A stretch of 56,411 nt of DNA from Bacteroidota bacterium (GCA_015222055.1 JADFUR010000047.1:1-56411), one strand, 5' to 3'. Positions 1-10,428 are shown, numbered from the stretch's first letter. Translations and numbers: made by a program. Notes: generated by a model not told the origin, from the letters alone.

Positions 1-106
1 ATAATTTTTACTAATTCTTAAATCATTTCCTTTTTTATTACTCTCTTATTAGTGCATTAGTGGCTAATTTCTTTTTTTTTTGGCATTAGCAGCAATTATC
101 AACAAA

Positions 107-1162
107 TTAATACAAATCTACCTTTTCATCTCCATTTGACGTGGCATAAGCTCTAAACATGCTTTTTGTGTTATAACTAACAGCAATATTTCCGTTTTTA
201 TCTACAGCAATAACACCACCATCGCCACCGGCTTTAACAAGCTTATCTTTAATAACATAGTTGGCAGCATCGTTAAGATTTTGGTTTTTATATTTCATTA
301 AAGCAGAAATATCGTAAGCAACAACATATCTAATAAAATATTCACCATGTCCGGTTGCAGAAACAGCACATGTATTATTGTCAGCATAAGTACCGGCACC
401 AATAATTGGCGAGTCTCCTACCCTTCCATATTGTTTATTTGATATGCCGCCTGTTGATGTGCCTGCTGCCAAATCACCAAATTTATCGAGAACAACACAA
501 CCAACAGTGCCGTGTTTGCTCATATTGTTTTTTCTAATTTGCTTTTGCAGATAATCCCATCGTCTTTGTGTAAAGAAATAACTACTATCGACAATTTCTA
601 GATTTTGCTGTTTTGCAAATTTCAATGCTCCTTTGCCCACCAGCATAACATGTTCAGAATTAGTCATTACTTTTCGAGCAGCTGCAATTGGATTTTTTAT
701 ATTGCTAACTTCTGCCACAGCACCTGCATTAAGAGTTTTGCCATCCATTATAGAAGCATCTAACTCGTTTTTGCCATCGTGAGTAAAAACAGCTCCTTTA
801 CCCGCATTAAACAAAGGAGAATCTTCAAGAATTTTTATTACGTTCTCAACAGCATCAAGTGCATGTCCTTCATTTTTTAAAATGTCAACACCTGTTTCAA
901 GAGCTTCAAGTAATTTGGCTTTATACTTAATCTCCATATTTTCTGAAATATCCTTTTTAGAATAATTACCGGCACCTGCATGAATTACTATTACATATTT
1001 ATTACTTTTATTATTATTGATAACAGTCTGTTCTATTTGTTTTTGCGGAGTGAAAAAATCTTTTTTTGCATTTTTAATTACAGGAATAAACAAAAAAGGC
1101 ACAAAAAATATTACAAGAGCATACAAATAGGGTTTTATGTGTTTAAATTTTATTTTTTTCAT
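107..1162 (-). CDS. Isoaspartyl peptidase / plant-type L-asparaginase, N-terminally anchored
   Basis: Ntn-hydrolase of the IaaA/AspG2 family, expected to cleave isoaspartyl dipeptides and/or asparagine after autoproteolysis. Visible: a hydrophobic segment at about residues 12-30, then VIVIHAGAGNYSK at about 57-69 (family N-terminal signature), NAGKGAVFTHDGKNELDASIMDG written here only as its shorter core ELDASIMDG, the autocleavage site HGTVGCV near residue 218 whose Thr becomes the nucleophile, and RVGDSPIIGAGTYAD plus TGHGEY downstream (substrate-binding region). Length (351 aa) fits the family plus an extra N-terminal anchor. The anchor suggests export or membrane attachment rather than a cytosolic enzyme (inference). 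It diverges from the sulfatase-like gene to the right. Start chosen because the anchor and MKKIKF start look normal. Confidence 0.9.
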   Translation of the reverse strand: MKKIKFKHIKPYLYALVIFFVPFLFIPVIKNAKKDFFTPQKQIEQTVINNNKSNKYVIVIHAGAGNYSKKDISENMEIKYKAKLLEALETGVDILKNEGHALDAVENVIKILEDSPLFNAGKGAVFTHDGKNELDASIMDGKTLNAGAVAEVSNIKNPIAAARKVMTNSEHVMLVGKGALKFAKQQNLEIVDSSYFFTQRRWDYLQKQIRKNNMSKHGTVGCVVLDKFGDLAAGTSTGGISNKQYGRVGDSPIIGAGTYADNNTCAVSATGHGEYFIRYVVAYDISALMKYKNQNLNDAANYVIKDKLVKAGGDGGVIAVDKNGNIAVSYNTKSMFRAYATSNGDEKVDLY

Positions 1163-1295
1163 AATTATTGTTAATTTTATTTAATGATAAAGATAGGGGA
1201 AATTAGTTTAAAGTTTAATGTTTAAAGTTTTATTTGAAAATCTTAAATCTATAATCAAAATTCTTATTTTTGTCTTTTATTTAATTTTTATACTT

Positions 1296-3122
1296 ATGAA
1301 AAAACGAATATCACTATTCTTTGAGTATTCACTTTTCTGGATGATCTTTTTTATAATTGGTCGTCTTATCTTTCTAGCTTACAACTATCCATTTACGGGA
1401 AAATTAACTTTTTCGGAATTTTTTCTCGCCAATATTTATGGTTTACGTCTCGATCTTTCGCTTACAGGTTATATTATGGGGATAGTAGGTTTAACATTTG
1501 TTTTTACTAGTTTCTCAAAAGGAAAAATTCTTTACAAAATATTAAGTCCTTTTACCTATATATTTTTATTTATCTTTAGTTTTATTATTATTTCTGATTG
1601 TGAATTGTATAGAAATTGGGGATTTCGAATGGATTCAACTCCATTATTGTATCTACGAACACCGTCTGAAGCAATTGCATCGGTTAATGCATGGATGATT
1701 GTAATGCTTATATTATTTATGCTAATTTTCTTTTTGGCATCGGCTTGGGTTTTTCACAAATTTTTCAAAAATAAAATTATTCAATTACCTGCAAATAATT
1801 ATATATCGGCATTAATTTTTCTGTTTATAAGTTCAAGCATGATATTACCTATTAGAGGTGGCGTTGGGATTGCTCCAATCAATGTGGGAATGGTATATTT
1901 CAGCAAAACAAATTACGCAAATAATGCTGCGGTTAATGTTGTGTGGAATGTTGGTTATTCACTTGCCAATCTTAAATCTACAAATAAATCATTTAATTTT
2001 ATGGATGATAAGAAAGCAGATAAAACTTTTGCCAACTTATACTCTGAAAATGGAGAAACAAAAAAACTCATTAATACTGATAAACCTAATGTAGTAATAA
2101 TTATTTTAGAAAGTTTTACATCAAAAATAATAGGTGTGCTTGGCGGAAGACCTGAGGTAACGCCAAATTTTAATAAATTATCGCATGAAGGTATTTTGTT
2201 TGATAATTTTTATGCCAGCGGAGATAGAAGCGACAAGGGAATTGTTGCCATCTTAAGCGGGTATCCTGCACAACCGACATCATCAATAATAAAATCCCCA
2301 CAAAAGACGCAAAATCTTCCTTATTTATCTCGTATGCTTGCTAAAATAGATTACTCTACTTCCTTTTATTATGGCGGTGATATAAATTTCGCAAACATGA
2401 GGTCTTATTTTGCTAATGGAGGTTTTAATACAGTTACAAAAGATGATTTTAAAAAATCAGATTGCAATTCAAAATGGGGTGTTCACGATCATATTATGTT
2501 TAACAAATTGCTTGATGATATTGATAAAGAAAACCAAAAATTTTTTAAGGTTCTTTTTACTTTAAGCAGCCATGAACCTTTTGACGTTCCTATGAAAACT
2601 ATTATTAATGGTGATGATGAAGATAATAAATTTCTTAATTCTGCTTATTATACTGATAAATGTATTGGAAAATTTTTTGATAAAGCACAAAAAAGGGACT
2701 GGTGGAAAAATACCATCTTTATTTTAGTTGCAGATCATGGGGTTCGTTTGCCGGATAACACACCAATTAATTCAATATTAAAATTTAAAATACCAATGTT
2801 GTTCTTAGGTGGGGCTCTAACAAAACAAGATACAGTAATTCATACCTACGGTTCTCAAATTGATATACCAAAAACTCTTTTAACACAACTGGGAATAAAA
2901 AACGACAAATATCGTTTTAGCAAAAATCTATTATCGAAAACGTCGCCTTCGTTTGCTTTTTTCAGCTATAATAATGGTTTTGGATTTGTATCAGACAGTT
3001 TACAACTTGTTCACGATAATGTAACAAATAAATACACTACTGATATTGGAAGCACTGAGAAAAATAAAGACACTTTAAAGGCTTGTTTGCAAGTACTTAT
3101 AAATGATTTTAATAACAGATGA
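1296..3122 (+). CDS. LTA-synthase-like membrane sulfatase/phosphotransferase
   Basis: Membrane protein of the LtaS/alkaline-phosphatase superfamily: about five N-terminal transmembrane helices followed by an extracytoplasmic sulfatase fold. Visible: NVVIIILESF (first metal-binding strand, Glu ligand), GDRSDKGIVAILSGYP (nucleophile region; Ser/Thr of the RSDKG motif), LSSHEPFDVP and VADHGVRLPDN (metal-binding Asp/His). Family members transfer phosphoglycerol or phosphoethanolamine groups to envelope glycans or lipids; the exact substrate is unknown here. I choose Met27 of the longer open frame (ATG at 1296, MKKRISLFF) as start; the frame extends to 1218, but that stretch coincides with a TTTAAAGTTTAA-type intergenic repeat and is probably non-coding. 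Ends at TGA 3120-3122. Confidence 0.85.
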   Translation: MKKRISLFFEYSLFWMIFFIIGRLIFLAYNYPFTGKLTFSEFFLANIYGLRLDLSLTGYIMGIVGLTFVFTSFSKGKILYKILSPFTYIFLFIFSFIIISDCELYRNWGFRMDSTPLLYLRTPSEAIASVNAWMIVMLILFMLIFFLASAWVFHKFFKNKIIQLPANNYISALIFLFISSSMILPIRGGVGIAPINVGMVYFSKTNYANNAAVNVVWNVGYSLANLKSTNKSFNFMDDKKADKTFANLYSENGETKKLINTDKPNVVIIILESFTSKIIGVLGGRPEVTPNFNKLSHEGILFDNFYASGDRSDKGIVAILSGYPAQPTSSIIKSPQKTQNLPYLSRMLAKIDYSTSFYYGGDINFANMRSYFANGGFNTVTKDDFKKSDCNSKWGVHDHIMFNKLLDDIDKENQKFFKVLFTLSSHEPFDVPMKTIINGDDEDNKFLNSAYYTDKCIGKFFDKAQKRDWWKNTIFILVADHGVRLPDNTPINSILKFKIPMLFLGGALTKQDTVIHTYGSQIDIPKTLLTQLGIKNDKYRFSKNLLSKTSPSFAFFSYNNGFGFVSDSLQLVHDNVTNKYTTDIGSTEKNKDTLKACLQVLINDFNNR

Positions 3123-3406
3123 AATAATTAGGGATTAAAATATTTTTGAAACAAAGTGAATTAAGTTCATTGTTATATTTAACAGGCTTGACTAAACCAC
3201 CTGAAAATGTATTAATTATTGAAGCTATTCTATTAGTTCAAGAATATCAAGAATTGTATTTTTTTATAAAATCATTTTCAACTTGCCATTTTGAGGTCTT
3301 TCTTCCATTGTAATACCCCAATATTTTAAAATTATTTTTCCAATAATGAAAGCGAAATTGTATAAATCTCTTTATTTATATATGCTTTGGTAAAAAATGT
3401 AATGTT
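3123..3406. other. Intergenic stretch, no supported gene
   Basis: AT-rich spacer between two convergent genes. One forward frame is open without an ATG from about 3128 to a TAA at 3311-3313 (about 60 codons, containing ...SLLYLTGLTKPPENVLI...). It could be a gene remnant, but open frames of this length occur by chance, so no gene is called. No obvious terminator hairpin was found. Confidence 0.4.
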
Positions 3407-5347
3407 TTAAACAGATTCTGGTATTGTAAATAAAAATTCACTTCCTTTATTCATTTCACTTTTGACCCAAATTTCCCCACCATGTTTTTCAACAAATTCT
3501 TTGCAAATAATTAAACCTAAGCCAGTTCCTTTTTCTTTTTCTGTTCCTGCGGTAGAAATCGTATTTTTAATTTGAAATAATTCCGTTTGTAATTTTGGCA
3601 ACATACCAACTCCATTATCTTTTACAGAGATTTGCACAAATTTATTGTTGTTTTTGGCATTTAAAATAATTTCTCCACATTTTGGCGTGAACTTTATTGC
3701 ATTAGAAACTAAATTTCTCAAAATAACTGACAGCATATTATTATCAGCATTTACAAAAATTTCTTTATTAATTTTATTTACGATATTAATTTTTTTGTTA
3801 TCCGCAACTAAACTTGATAGCTCAATAGTTTTATTAATTAATAAATATAAATTTTCTCTTTCCGGTGTAAAATTTAATTTCCCATTTTGAGAACGCGACC
3901 AGATAAGTAAATTCTCAAGCAAATTATATGTGATTTTCAAATCTTTATATACTATTCCTAAAAAACTTTTTTGTTTTTTTTGATCAAATTCCTCAAAATT
4001 TTCATAAAGTAATTTAGAAAAGCCCAGCATTGAGTTAAATGGGTTTATTAAATCGTGAGCAATTATTGAAAAAAATTTATTTTTTGTTGTATTACTGTCT
4101 CTCAACTTCGTTTCGCTTTGTTTCAGTTCTTGTTCAGATTTTCTTTTTTGAGTAATATCTCTTGAAATTCCGGTTAAAATAACAGCTTCGCCATTTGTTT
4201 TTCTTTTTGTTACTTTTCCTACGCTTTCAATCCAATGCCAATTACCAGCTTTGTCACAAGCCCTGTATTCTAAAAAACAATCGAATTTTTTTTTGTTTAC
4301 ATTTTTTTTTAAAAATTTTAATACACCGCTTAAATCATCGGGCATGATAAACTTAAGAAAGCTGTCAATTTTTTTTGGAATGTGACTATCCGTATATCCT
4401 AAATATTTAAACAATTCAGGCGAAAAAAACATTTCATTTGTCACAAAATTAGCTTCAAACATAGAAGCGTTATTAGTCTTGAGCGATAATTGAAGCCTCT
4501 GCTGGCTTTTATTTAATTTGAATTCTGCTTCTTTTTTTGCTGTGATCTCACCTACCTGTCCTTCAATTATTATTTCATCATCAATAATTATTTTTCTATT
4601 AACAAAATTTTGCAACCAAATCCATTTTCCTGACTTTGTTTTTACACGATATTCAATACTATTTCCTTCACCGAAGGAAATATCATTAAGGGCTCTTTCT
4701 ATGTTTTTTTTATCGTCGGGATGCAAAGAATTTTTGAATAAAAAAGGAGTGTTTTTTATTTCATCATTAGAATAGCCTGAAATTTCAAAAAGTCTGTCTG
4801 AACAGAATAAATTTCCTCTTTTAGTTGAATATTTATATATAATATAGCGAGAATGGTTTACAAATTTATTTAATTTCTCTTTGCTCTCTTTCAAATTTTT
4901 TTTTGATTTTTCTCTTACGCAAACATCTTCAAACACAGTAATTATTTCGCCTGTAGGTATTTGAAAAACATAATTAAAAAACGAACCAGAAATTATTTTG
5001 CCATTATATTCATTTATATTATGATATGTTGAATTCCCTGTCTTTAAAATTTCACGAAATGTTTCAAGCAGACCAATTTTTTTTATATTTGGATGAGCAT
5101 CAAGAATCTTTTTACCAATAAGGTCCTTGCGTTTTTGTTTAAAAATTTTTTCAGCTGTTTTATTAATGTCTTTAAAAATAAATTCACGACCATTATCAAT
5201 AACTTCATAAATTACTACTCCAAAATTCAGCTTGTTAAATAAACTAAAATATATGGAGTTTTCATTTTTTTGTTTGTCATTTAATTTATTTTCTAAAACT
5301 AAAATTTTTTCTTCTAATTCTTTGTAAGTAGGTTTATCCTTTTTCAT
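3407..5347 (-). CDS. Multi-PAS sensor histidine kinase
   Basis: Cytoplasmic two-component kinase with no transmembrane segment. Order: short coiled coil (residues 5-25), three PAS domains (about 30-130, 150-270 and 285-405, the latter two with PAC-like tails such as GEITAKKEAE and GISRDITQKRKSEQ), HisKA domain with phospho-acceptor His in FFSIIAHDLINPFNSM (about residue 430), and HATPase_c with N box NLVSNAIKF, G1 DNGVGM and G2 GTGLGL near the C-terminus. No receiver domain and no adjacent response regulator, so it is an orphan whose partner lies outside the window. The stacked PAS domains suggest intracellular redox or small-molecule sensing (inference). Confidence 0.92.
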   Translation of the reverse strand: MKKDKPTYKELEEKILVLENKLNDKQKNENSIYFSLFNKLNFGVVIYEVIDNGREFIFKDINKTAEKIFKQKRKDLIGKKILDAHPNIKKIGLLETFREILKTGNSTYHNINEYNGKIISGSFFNYVFQIPTGEIITVFEDVCVREKSKKNLKESKEKLNKFVNHSRYIIYKYSTKRGNLFCSDRLFEISGYSNDEIKNTPFLFKNSLHPDDKKNIERALNDISFGEGNSIEYRVKTKSGKWIWLQNFVNRKIIIDDEIIIEGQVGEITAKKEAEFKLNKSQQRLQLSLKTNNASMFEANFVTNEMFFSPELFKYLGYTDSHIPKKIDSFLKFIMPDDLSGVLKFLKKNVNKKKFDCFLEYRACDKAGNWHWIESVGKVTKRKTNGEAVILTGISRDITQKRKSEQELKQSETKLRDSNTTKNKFFSIIAHDLINPFNSMLGFSKLLYENFEEFDQKKQKSFLGIVYKDLKITYNLLENLLIWSRSQNGKLNFTPERENLYLLINKTIELSSLVADNKKINIVNKINKEIFVNADNNMLSVILRNLVSNAIKFTPKCGEIILNAKNNNKFVQISVKDNGVGMLPKLQTELFQIKNTISTAGTEKEKGTGLGLIICKEFVEKHGGEIWVKSEMNKGSEFLFTIPESV

Positions 5348-5669
5348 TCTGAAATTATTTAAACAATTTATTTTACAGATATTTAATTATCCTTAAAATT
5401 ATTTTACAATGAACTTTATAAAGAATAAAATTTTAAAATAAGCTTATTTAATTGCTTTATTAAATAAATTTATTTTAAACAAATTTTTTAGTGTATTAAA
5501 GTTCGTTTAAATATATTTCTGTAGTTTTTTAGGCAGAAAAGAAATAAATATTAAAAAAATGATATTTATTTACTTGTGTAAATCTATAAATTTTTTACAA
5601 GTAAAAAAAAATTTAAAATTATTTTTTTACTTTTTTTAATAACTATCTTTATTTCTATTCATTACAAAT
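5348..5669. other. AT-rich intergenic spacer
   Basis: About 320 bases of very AT-rich DNA between the histidine kinase start and the end of the FAD oxidoreductase gene. It should contain the kinase promoter. I see no ORF, hairpin terminator or repeat that can be supported. Confidence 0.4.
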
Positions 5670-7148
5670 TTATTTTTTTCTAATAATATCGAAAGCACAG
5701 AGATAACCGTTGAAAATGGCACCGGAAAAACCTCCGCCAATTTTAGTCCACGCAGATGAAAAATAAAGATTTTTAATAGATTTAATGGGTTCAAGTTTTG
5801 CTCTTAGGGGTGTTTGTGAAAAACCATAAACAGCTCCCTCAGGGTTTAGTGTGTAGCGTTTAATAGTTTTTGACGTTCCAACTTCATAATAGTCAATAAT
5901 ACTTTTTATACCGGGAATTAGTAACTCCAGCTTATCAATAAAAATTTGAGCCACTTCTTCTTTTTTAGAAACATATCCTTTTTTATCAAGCCTTTCCCAA
6001 TCTTTAATATAATCAATGCAACAAATCACGCCAACACTTTTCCCTTTGGGTGCTAAGGCAGAATCAATCTGACCATAATCAATAAAAGTAAAACTGCGAT
6101 TCTTGAAATCTCCTTGATTATTATTTTTAATATCAGCAATATTATTAATTGAATCGTCAAAAATAAATGTTGAATAATAATTGTATTCGAGTTCTTTTAA
6201 GGGCTTGTTAAAACCTAAATAAATTGTAAGAAGGGATGCCCCTATTTTACGCTTATCAACAAATGGTTTTAAAATATCTCTTTGCTTTTTAGGTAATAAC
6301 GTATTAGTTGTTAAAGGAATAGATGAATTTGAAATAATATTATTAGCATAAGCTGTTAATATATTGTTAGTATTGTTCTTTTTATAAGAAATACCTATAG
6401 CCTTGTCATCTTCAATTAAAATATTTGTAACAAGATGATTAAAAATTACTTGTCCGCCATTTTCAGTAATAAACCTGCTTAAATAATCAGATAATTTTTG
6501 CGAACCTCCTTTTATAAAATAACCGCCGCCCGAATAATAACTTCCCTGAGCCATAGAATAATAACTCAACGATAATGAGTATGGATCGTCGTGAAAATAA
6601 CCCAGATTTCCTAAAAGAGCAAGCTTTAAATCTTTATTTTTAATTATAGAATCGAGAAATTCACCAAGATTTCTTTCTTCCTTTTCTTCATTTTTCTTAT
6701 TAATTTCTTTTGCATTAAGAATTTGATAAAAGTATGCTTCAATACCTTTTTGATCTTCAGGAAAATGCTTTAATAAAACCGTTTTAGCTTCTTCAGGATC
6801 ATGTGGTATAACAATGTTATAATCTTTATAAACAAATCGGTAAAATTCGGGTACTTTTACAAAATCTACATTATTGAAGACATCTAAATCTCGAAATATT
6901 TTTGATTTTACATCTCTTTTCTGAAATCCGTCCATTTCATGTAAACCTACTTCAAACAAAAAATCTTTGCGTTTAAAAGTAGTTGCACAGCCACCCGGAA
7001 CAGAGTGCTGTTCAACGAGCAATACCTTTTTGCCTTCCTTAGCTAATTTTGCTCCTGCAGTTAAGCCTCCGAGACCTGCACCTATAATAATTACGTCATA
7101 TTGCATTTTGTTAATTTTATTTGAGCTTATCACGTCATTAATTGTCAT
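5670..7148 (-). CDS. CrtI-like (phytoene desaturase / retinol saturase family) FAD oxidoreductase
   Basis: FAD-dependent oxidoreductase of the phytoene dehydrogenase/13,14-retinol reductase type. The N-terminal Rossmann motif DVIIIGAGLGGLTAGAKLA is followed by VEQHSVPGGCATTFKR, and the C-terminal FAD signature NLYFSSAWTKIGGGFSGAI is intact. The family isomerises, saturates or desaturates polyene or isoprenoid chains; the substrate is not readable from sequence. Met1 (7148) and Met15 (7106, directly before QYDVIIIGAG) are both possible starts; Met15 better matches the usual short leader. Last gene of a three-gene operon after the GNAT-like protein (gap about 41 bp) and the acyl-CoA ligase, so a role in modifying a lipid or polyene made from an activated acyl chain is plausible (inference). 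Confidence 0.85.
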   Translation of the reverse strand: MTINDVISSNKINKMQYDVIIIGAGLGGLTAGAKLAKEGKKVLLVEQHSVPGGCATTFKRKDFLFEVGLHEMDGFQKRDVKSKIFRDLDVFNNVDFVKVPEFYRFVYKDYNIVIPHDPEEAKTVLLKHFPEDQKGIEAYFYQILNAKEINKKNEEKEERNLGEFLDSIIKNKDLKLALLGNLGYFHDDPYSLSLSYYSMAQGSYYSGGGYFIKGGSQKLSDYLSRFITENGGQVIFNHLVTNILIEDDKAIGISYKKNNTNNILTAYANNIISNSSIPLTTNTLLPKKQRDILKPFVDKRKIGASLLTIYLGFNKPLKELEYNYYSTFIFDDSINNIADIKNNNQGDFKNRSFTFIDYGQIDSALAPKGKSVGVICCIDYIKDWERLDKKGYVSKKEEVAQIFIDKLELLIPGIKSIIDYYEVGTSKTIKRYTLNPEGAVYGFSQTPLRAKLEPIKSIKNLYFSSAWTKIGGGFSGAIFNGYLCAFDIIRKK

Positions 7149-7189
7149 TAAAACTACCCATTTGCAGAACTTTGAACTTTAAACTTTAA

Positions 7190-8353
7190 TTATTCAGGAA
7201 TAGGATATCGTTTATACTCAGCATTTCTGTCAAACAAATATCTATAAGTAATATAATCTTTAACAGGTACACTTCCTACCGAAATAAAAATCTTTCTCAT
7301 CTTTGGATTAAAATCACCAACCCATGAAAATTCTACTTCCTTATATTGAGGTTTTCTCTCTATTACTTCTGACACTTTCATAATAAAAGCAGATTCAATG
7401 CCAAGGTTTTGAAATTCAGGAATAACACCCATTAATACACCACGAGCACGAGATATAACTTTTTTCTTTTTTAGGTAAAGAAATTTCAATTTATTCCAAA
7501 TATTAAGGTTACCGTTCATGTGTTTTAGTATGCAATTAATATCAGGATACTGCACATAAATTGATATAGGTTTGCCATCTTTATATGCAATCCAAATAAA
7601 CTCTTCTTCAATAATATCTTTAGCTTTCTTAATAGCATTTCTTATATAATCAACTTTTAGAGGTTCAAAATTCTCTTGAAAAGAATCCCAAGCAACATTA
7701 AATACTTCTGCAAAATCATTACTGAAATTCTCTTCATCTCCCCATGTAAAATGCTTGAATTCGTAACCGGGTTTTTTGCTTACCCAATTAGCTATACGAA
7801 GAAATCTCTCAGGCATTTTTTTTGATACATCAAGATGAAATCCTTCTTGCTTAAAGTATGTTTTAAATCCGTAGGTCTCAAATAGTTGCTGATAATATTT
7901 ATGATTGTATGCGACTTCATAAGAAGGATGTGTAAATCCACCAACAAGCAAGCCCCAATAGCTGTCTCTTTCACCAAAATTAATAGGTCCGTCCATTGCC
8001 TCAATTTTTTGACTTATTAACCATTCTTTAGCAGTATCGAAAAGAAGAGATGCTGCTTCTTGCTTATTAACACTCTCAAAAAAACCTATTCCTCCGGTTG
8101 GTTGAGCTTCTATTTCCGATTGTTTATAATCAATAAACGCTGCTATGCGACCAATTAATTTATTGTTTTCATCTTTTAAAACCCAGCGTTCTGCTTTTCC
8201 ATGAGTGTAATAAACATTTTTTTTAGGATTAAAAATATCATCAATCTCACTATCGATTGGGCAAACCCATATTGGGTCATTTTTATAAATAATTTTTGCT
8301 GTATTGACAAACTCTTTTCTTGTCTTTTTATCAACAACTTTAATGATTTTCAT
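7190..8353 (-). CDS. GNAT-like acyltransferase family protein (uncharacterised)
   Basis: 387-aa protein typical of large Bacteroidetes GNAT-fold proteins. Visible: MKIIKVVDKKTRKEF start, WVCPIDSEIDDIF, GRIAAFID strand, GGIGFFE, then a conserved substrate-type region around MDGPINFGERDSYWGLL and a C-terminal GNAT-like RGVLMGVIPEFQNLGIESAF acetyl-CoA-loop segment. The reaction is unknown; the family is usually annotated only as N-acetyltransferase. It sits between the acyl-CoA ligase (gap about 33 bp) and the CrtI-like gene (gap about 41 bp) on the same strand, so it probably transfers or modifies an acyl group from the ligase product (inference). Confidence 0.75.
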   Translation of the reverse strand: MKIIKVVDKKTRKEFVNTAKIIYKNDPIWVCPIDSEIDDIFNPKKNVYYTHGKAERWVLKDENNKLIGRIAAFIDYKQSEIEAQPTGGIGFFESVNKQEAASLLFDTAKEWLISQKIEAMDGPINFGERDSYWGLLVGGFTHPSYEVAYNHKYYQQLFETYGFKTYFKQEGFHLDVSKKMPERFLRIANWVSKKPGYEFKHFTWGDEENFSNDFAEVFNVAWDSFQENFEPLKVDYIRNAIKKAKDIIEEEFIWIAYKDGKPISIYVQYPDINCILKHMNGNLNIWNKLKFLYLKKKKVISRARGVLMGVIPEFQNLGIESAFIMKVSEVIERKPQYKEVEFSWVGDFNPKMRKIFISVGSVPVKDYITYRYLFDRNAEYKRYPIPE

Positions 8354-8386
8354 ATTATCTGTAATGTTATTATTTTATAAAATTTA

Positions 8387-10165
8387 TTATATAGCTTTTT
8401 TTAGATAAATCTGATAAATTAATTCTTGGTATTTCTCTGTAATAAATTTTCTTTTCAACTTAAGAGTTGGAGAAAGTTCTCCTGAAGTAGGAGACCATAT
8501 ATCAGGAATTAACTTAAATCTGTTAATCTTTTCAAAATCTGCAACTGTTTTATTATACTTATTCACTTCTTTATTAAAAACAGCAATTAGTGGATTATTT
8601 TTCAGAAGTTTATCATTATTATTGATATTGATGTTCTTTGCATTACACCATTCTTTAATATATAAATAATCAGGAGCAATTATTGCACTTGCAAATTTTT
8701 CATGTTCACCAATAACCATAATATTTTCAATAAATAACGATTCCTTTAATCTATTTTCAATTTTTTGAGGAACAATAAATTTTCCACTTGAGAGCTTAAA
8801 TATTTCTTTTTTACGATCTGTTACATTTAAAAATTTATTGTCGTCAATTACACCAATATCTCCGGTACAAAACCATCCATCATCGGTAAATGCCTTTTTT
8901 GTAAGCTCCGGATCTTTATAGTAACCCAACATAACATTATGTCCTTTGCAAAGAATTTCTCCATCTTTGGCAATTTTCATTTCAACGCCATCTATTAAAG
9001 GGCCTACAGAGCCAAGCTTTAAATCAGGTTCTTGTTTTCTATTAATTGTTATAATTGGAGATGTTTCTGTCAAGCCGTACATATTGAGTACTTTTATTCC
9101 TGCAGCCCAAAATACACGCTCAATTCTTGCCGGTAATGAAGCTCCTCCACAACCAACAGATTCAATATTTCCTCCAATAGCTTCTCTCCATTTTGAAAAA
9201 ACAAGCTTATCGGCGATTTTTAATTTTAATTTATAAAACCAGCTGCTTTCTGAAGCAACCTTATACTTTAATCCTACTTTGACAGCCCAAAAGAAAATAA
9301 GCTTTTTTGCACCTTTGAGTTTTTTTCCTTTTTTTATTATTGTATCAACTATTTTTTCAAGAATTCGAGGTACTGCATCAAAACCATGAGGTCTTATTTC
9401 TTTCATGTTTGCAGCTATTGTTCCCATATTTTCGGCATAATAAATGCTACAACCGCTATATTGAGTTTGATAGTTTCCCATGCGACCTCCAACATGACAT
9501 AATGGTAATATGCATAAATATTTCTGATTAGATTTCATATCAAAAATTTTAGCAGCAGCTAAAAAATTACCCACCAGATTGCTGTGAGAAAGCATTACTC
9601 CTTTTGGTGTTCCTGTTGTTCCTGAGGTATATATTAAAGATGCAAAATCGTTTGGTTTAATACTTGATTTTATCTTCTCAAGTTCTTCTTTGTAATATAC
9701 TGCACTTTTTTTTCCGAGTGAAATTATTTCAGACCAATTTGCTTCATCTTTATTAGTATCGAAAGTATAAAGACATTCAATAGCATTAATTTTTTCACTT
9801 ATTGGTTTAATCTTTTTTAAAAACTTGTTTTCAACAAAAACAATTTTAGCATCTGAATGTTTTAGAATACTTTCATATTCGGAACCGCTTAAAGAGGTAT
9901 ATAAGGGAACATTCACAACGCCAATCATTGCCATTCCCATATCAATAATATTCCATTCGGGTCTATTGTTTGATATTGTTGCAATTTTATCACCTTTTTT
10001 AAAACCTTTAGCCAATAAACCATAACTAAAATTGTATGCATCGTCAATATACTTCTGGGAACTGACTTTTACCCACTTACCATTTTTTTTTGAAACAAAG
10101 GCATCGGGTTTATCAAATTTATCTTTATATCTTTCGAGAAGGTCAAAGGTTCGAGTAACGTTCAT
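8387..10165 (-). CDS. Long-chain fatty-acid-CoA ligase (AMP-forming)
   Basis: ANL-superfamily adenylating enzyme. The P-loop-like A3 motif LIYTSGTTGTPKGVMLSHSN, the A5 motif NMYGLTETSP, GWFCTGDIGVID and NVTDRKKEIFKLSSGKF (hinge) are all present, and the C-terminal region ends ELSPTLKLKRKFI as in FadD/FAA-type ligases. Length 592 aa is normal. It should activate a fatty acid to acyl-AMP and acyl-CoA in the cytosol. First gene of the operon with the GNAT-like and CrtI-like proteins. About 260 bp of upstream non-coding DNA (10166-10428) probably holds the operon promoter. Confidence 0.92.
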   Translation of the reverse strand: MNVTRTFDLLERYKDKFDKPDAFVSKKNGKWVKVSSQKYIDDAYNFSYGLLAKGFKKGDKIATISNNRPEWNIIDMGMAMIGVVNVPLYTSLSGSEYESILKHSDAKIVFVENKFLKKIKPISEKINAIECLYTFDTNKDEANWSEIISLGKKSAVYYKEELEKIKSSIKPNDFASLIYTSGTTGTPKGVMLSHSNLVGNFLAAAKIFDMKSNQKYLCILPLCHVGGRMGNYQTQYSGCSIYYAENMGTIAANMKEIRPHGFDAVPRILEKIVDTIIKKGKKLKGAKKLIFFWAVKVGLKYKVASESSWFYKLKLKIADKLVFSKWREAIGGNIESVGCGGASLPARIERVFWAAGIKVLNMYGLTETSPIITINRKQEPDLKLGSVGPLIDGVEMKIAKDGEILCKGHNVMLGYYKDPELTKKAFTDDGWFCTGDIGVIDDNKFLNVTDRKKEIFKLSSGKFIVPQKIENRLKESLFIENIMVIGEHEKFASAIIAPDYLYIKEWCNAKNININNNDKLLKNNPLIAVFNKEVNKYNKTVADFEKINRFKLIPDIWSPTSGELSPTLKLKRKFITEKYQELIYQIYLKKAI

Positions 10166-10428
10166 TTTTGCGTTATTTTTAAAAATTAGTATTTACATAA
10201 AAACAAAATTCTTTAATACAAGATATTGCAAACAATCTGTGTTTCAATAATTTATTTAATTATCTAAGTAAATAATTAAAATTTAGGGCAATCAATAATT
10301 TTTAAAAATATCAATAAATAATGTATTATCAAATTATTTGCAACTAATACTAAATAAAAAAAGCCACACATGAGTTTATTAAAAACACTGTATGACTTAC
10401 AAAAAAATTGTGTTATACTCCTTTCAAA

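Noticed and set aside
3128-3313. Open frame of about 60 codons after the LTA-synthase-like gene
   Set aside because: No ATG, no recognisable motif and within the length expected by chance in a window of this size.
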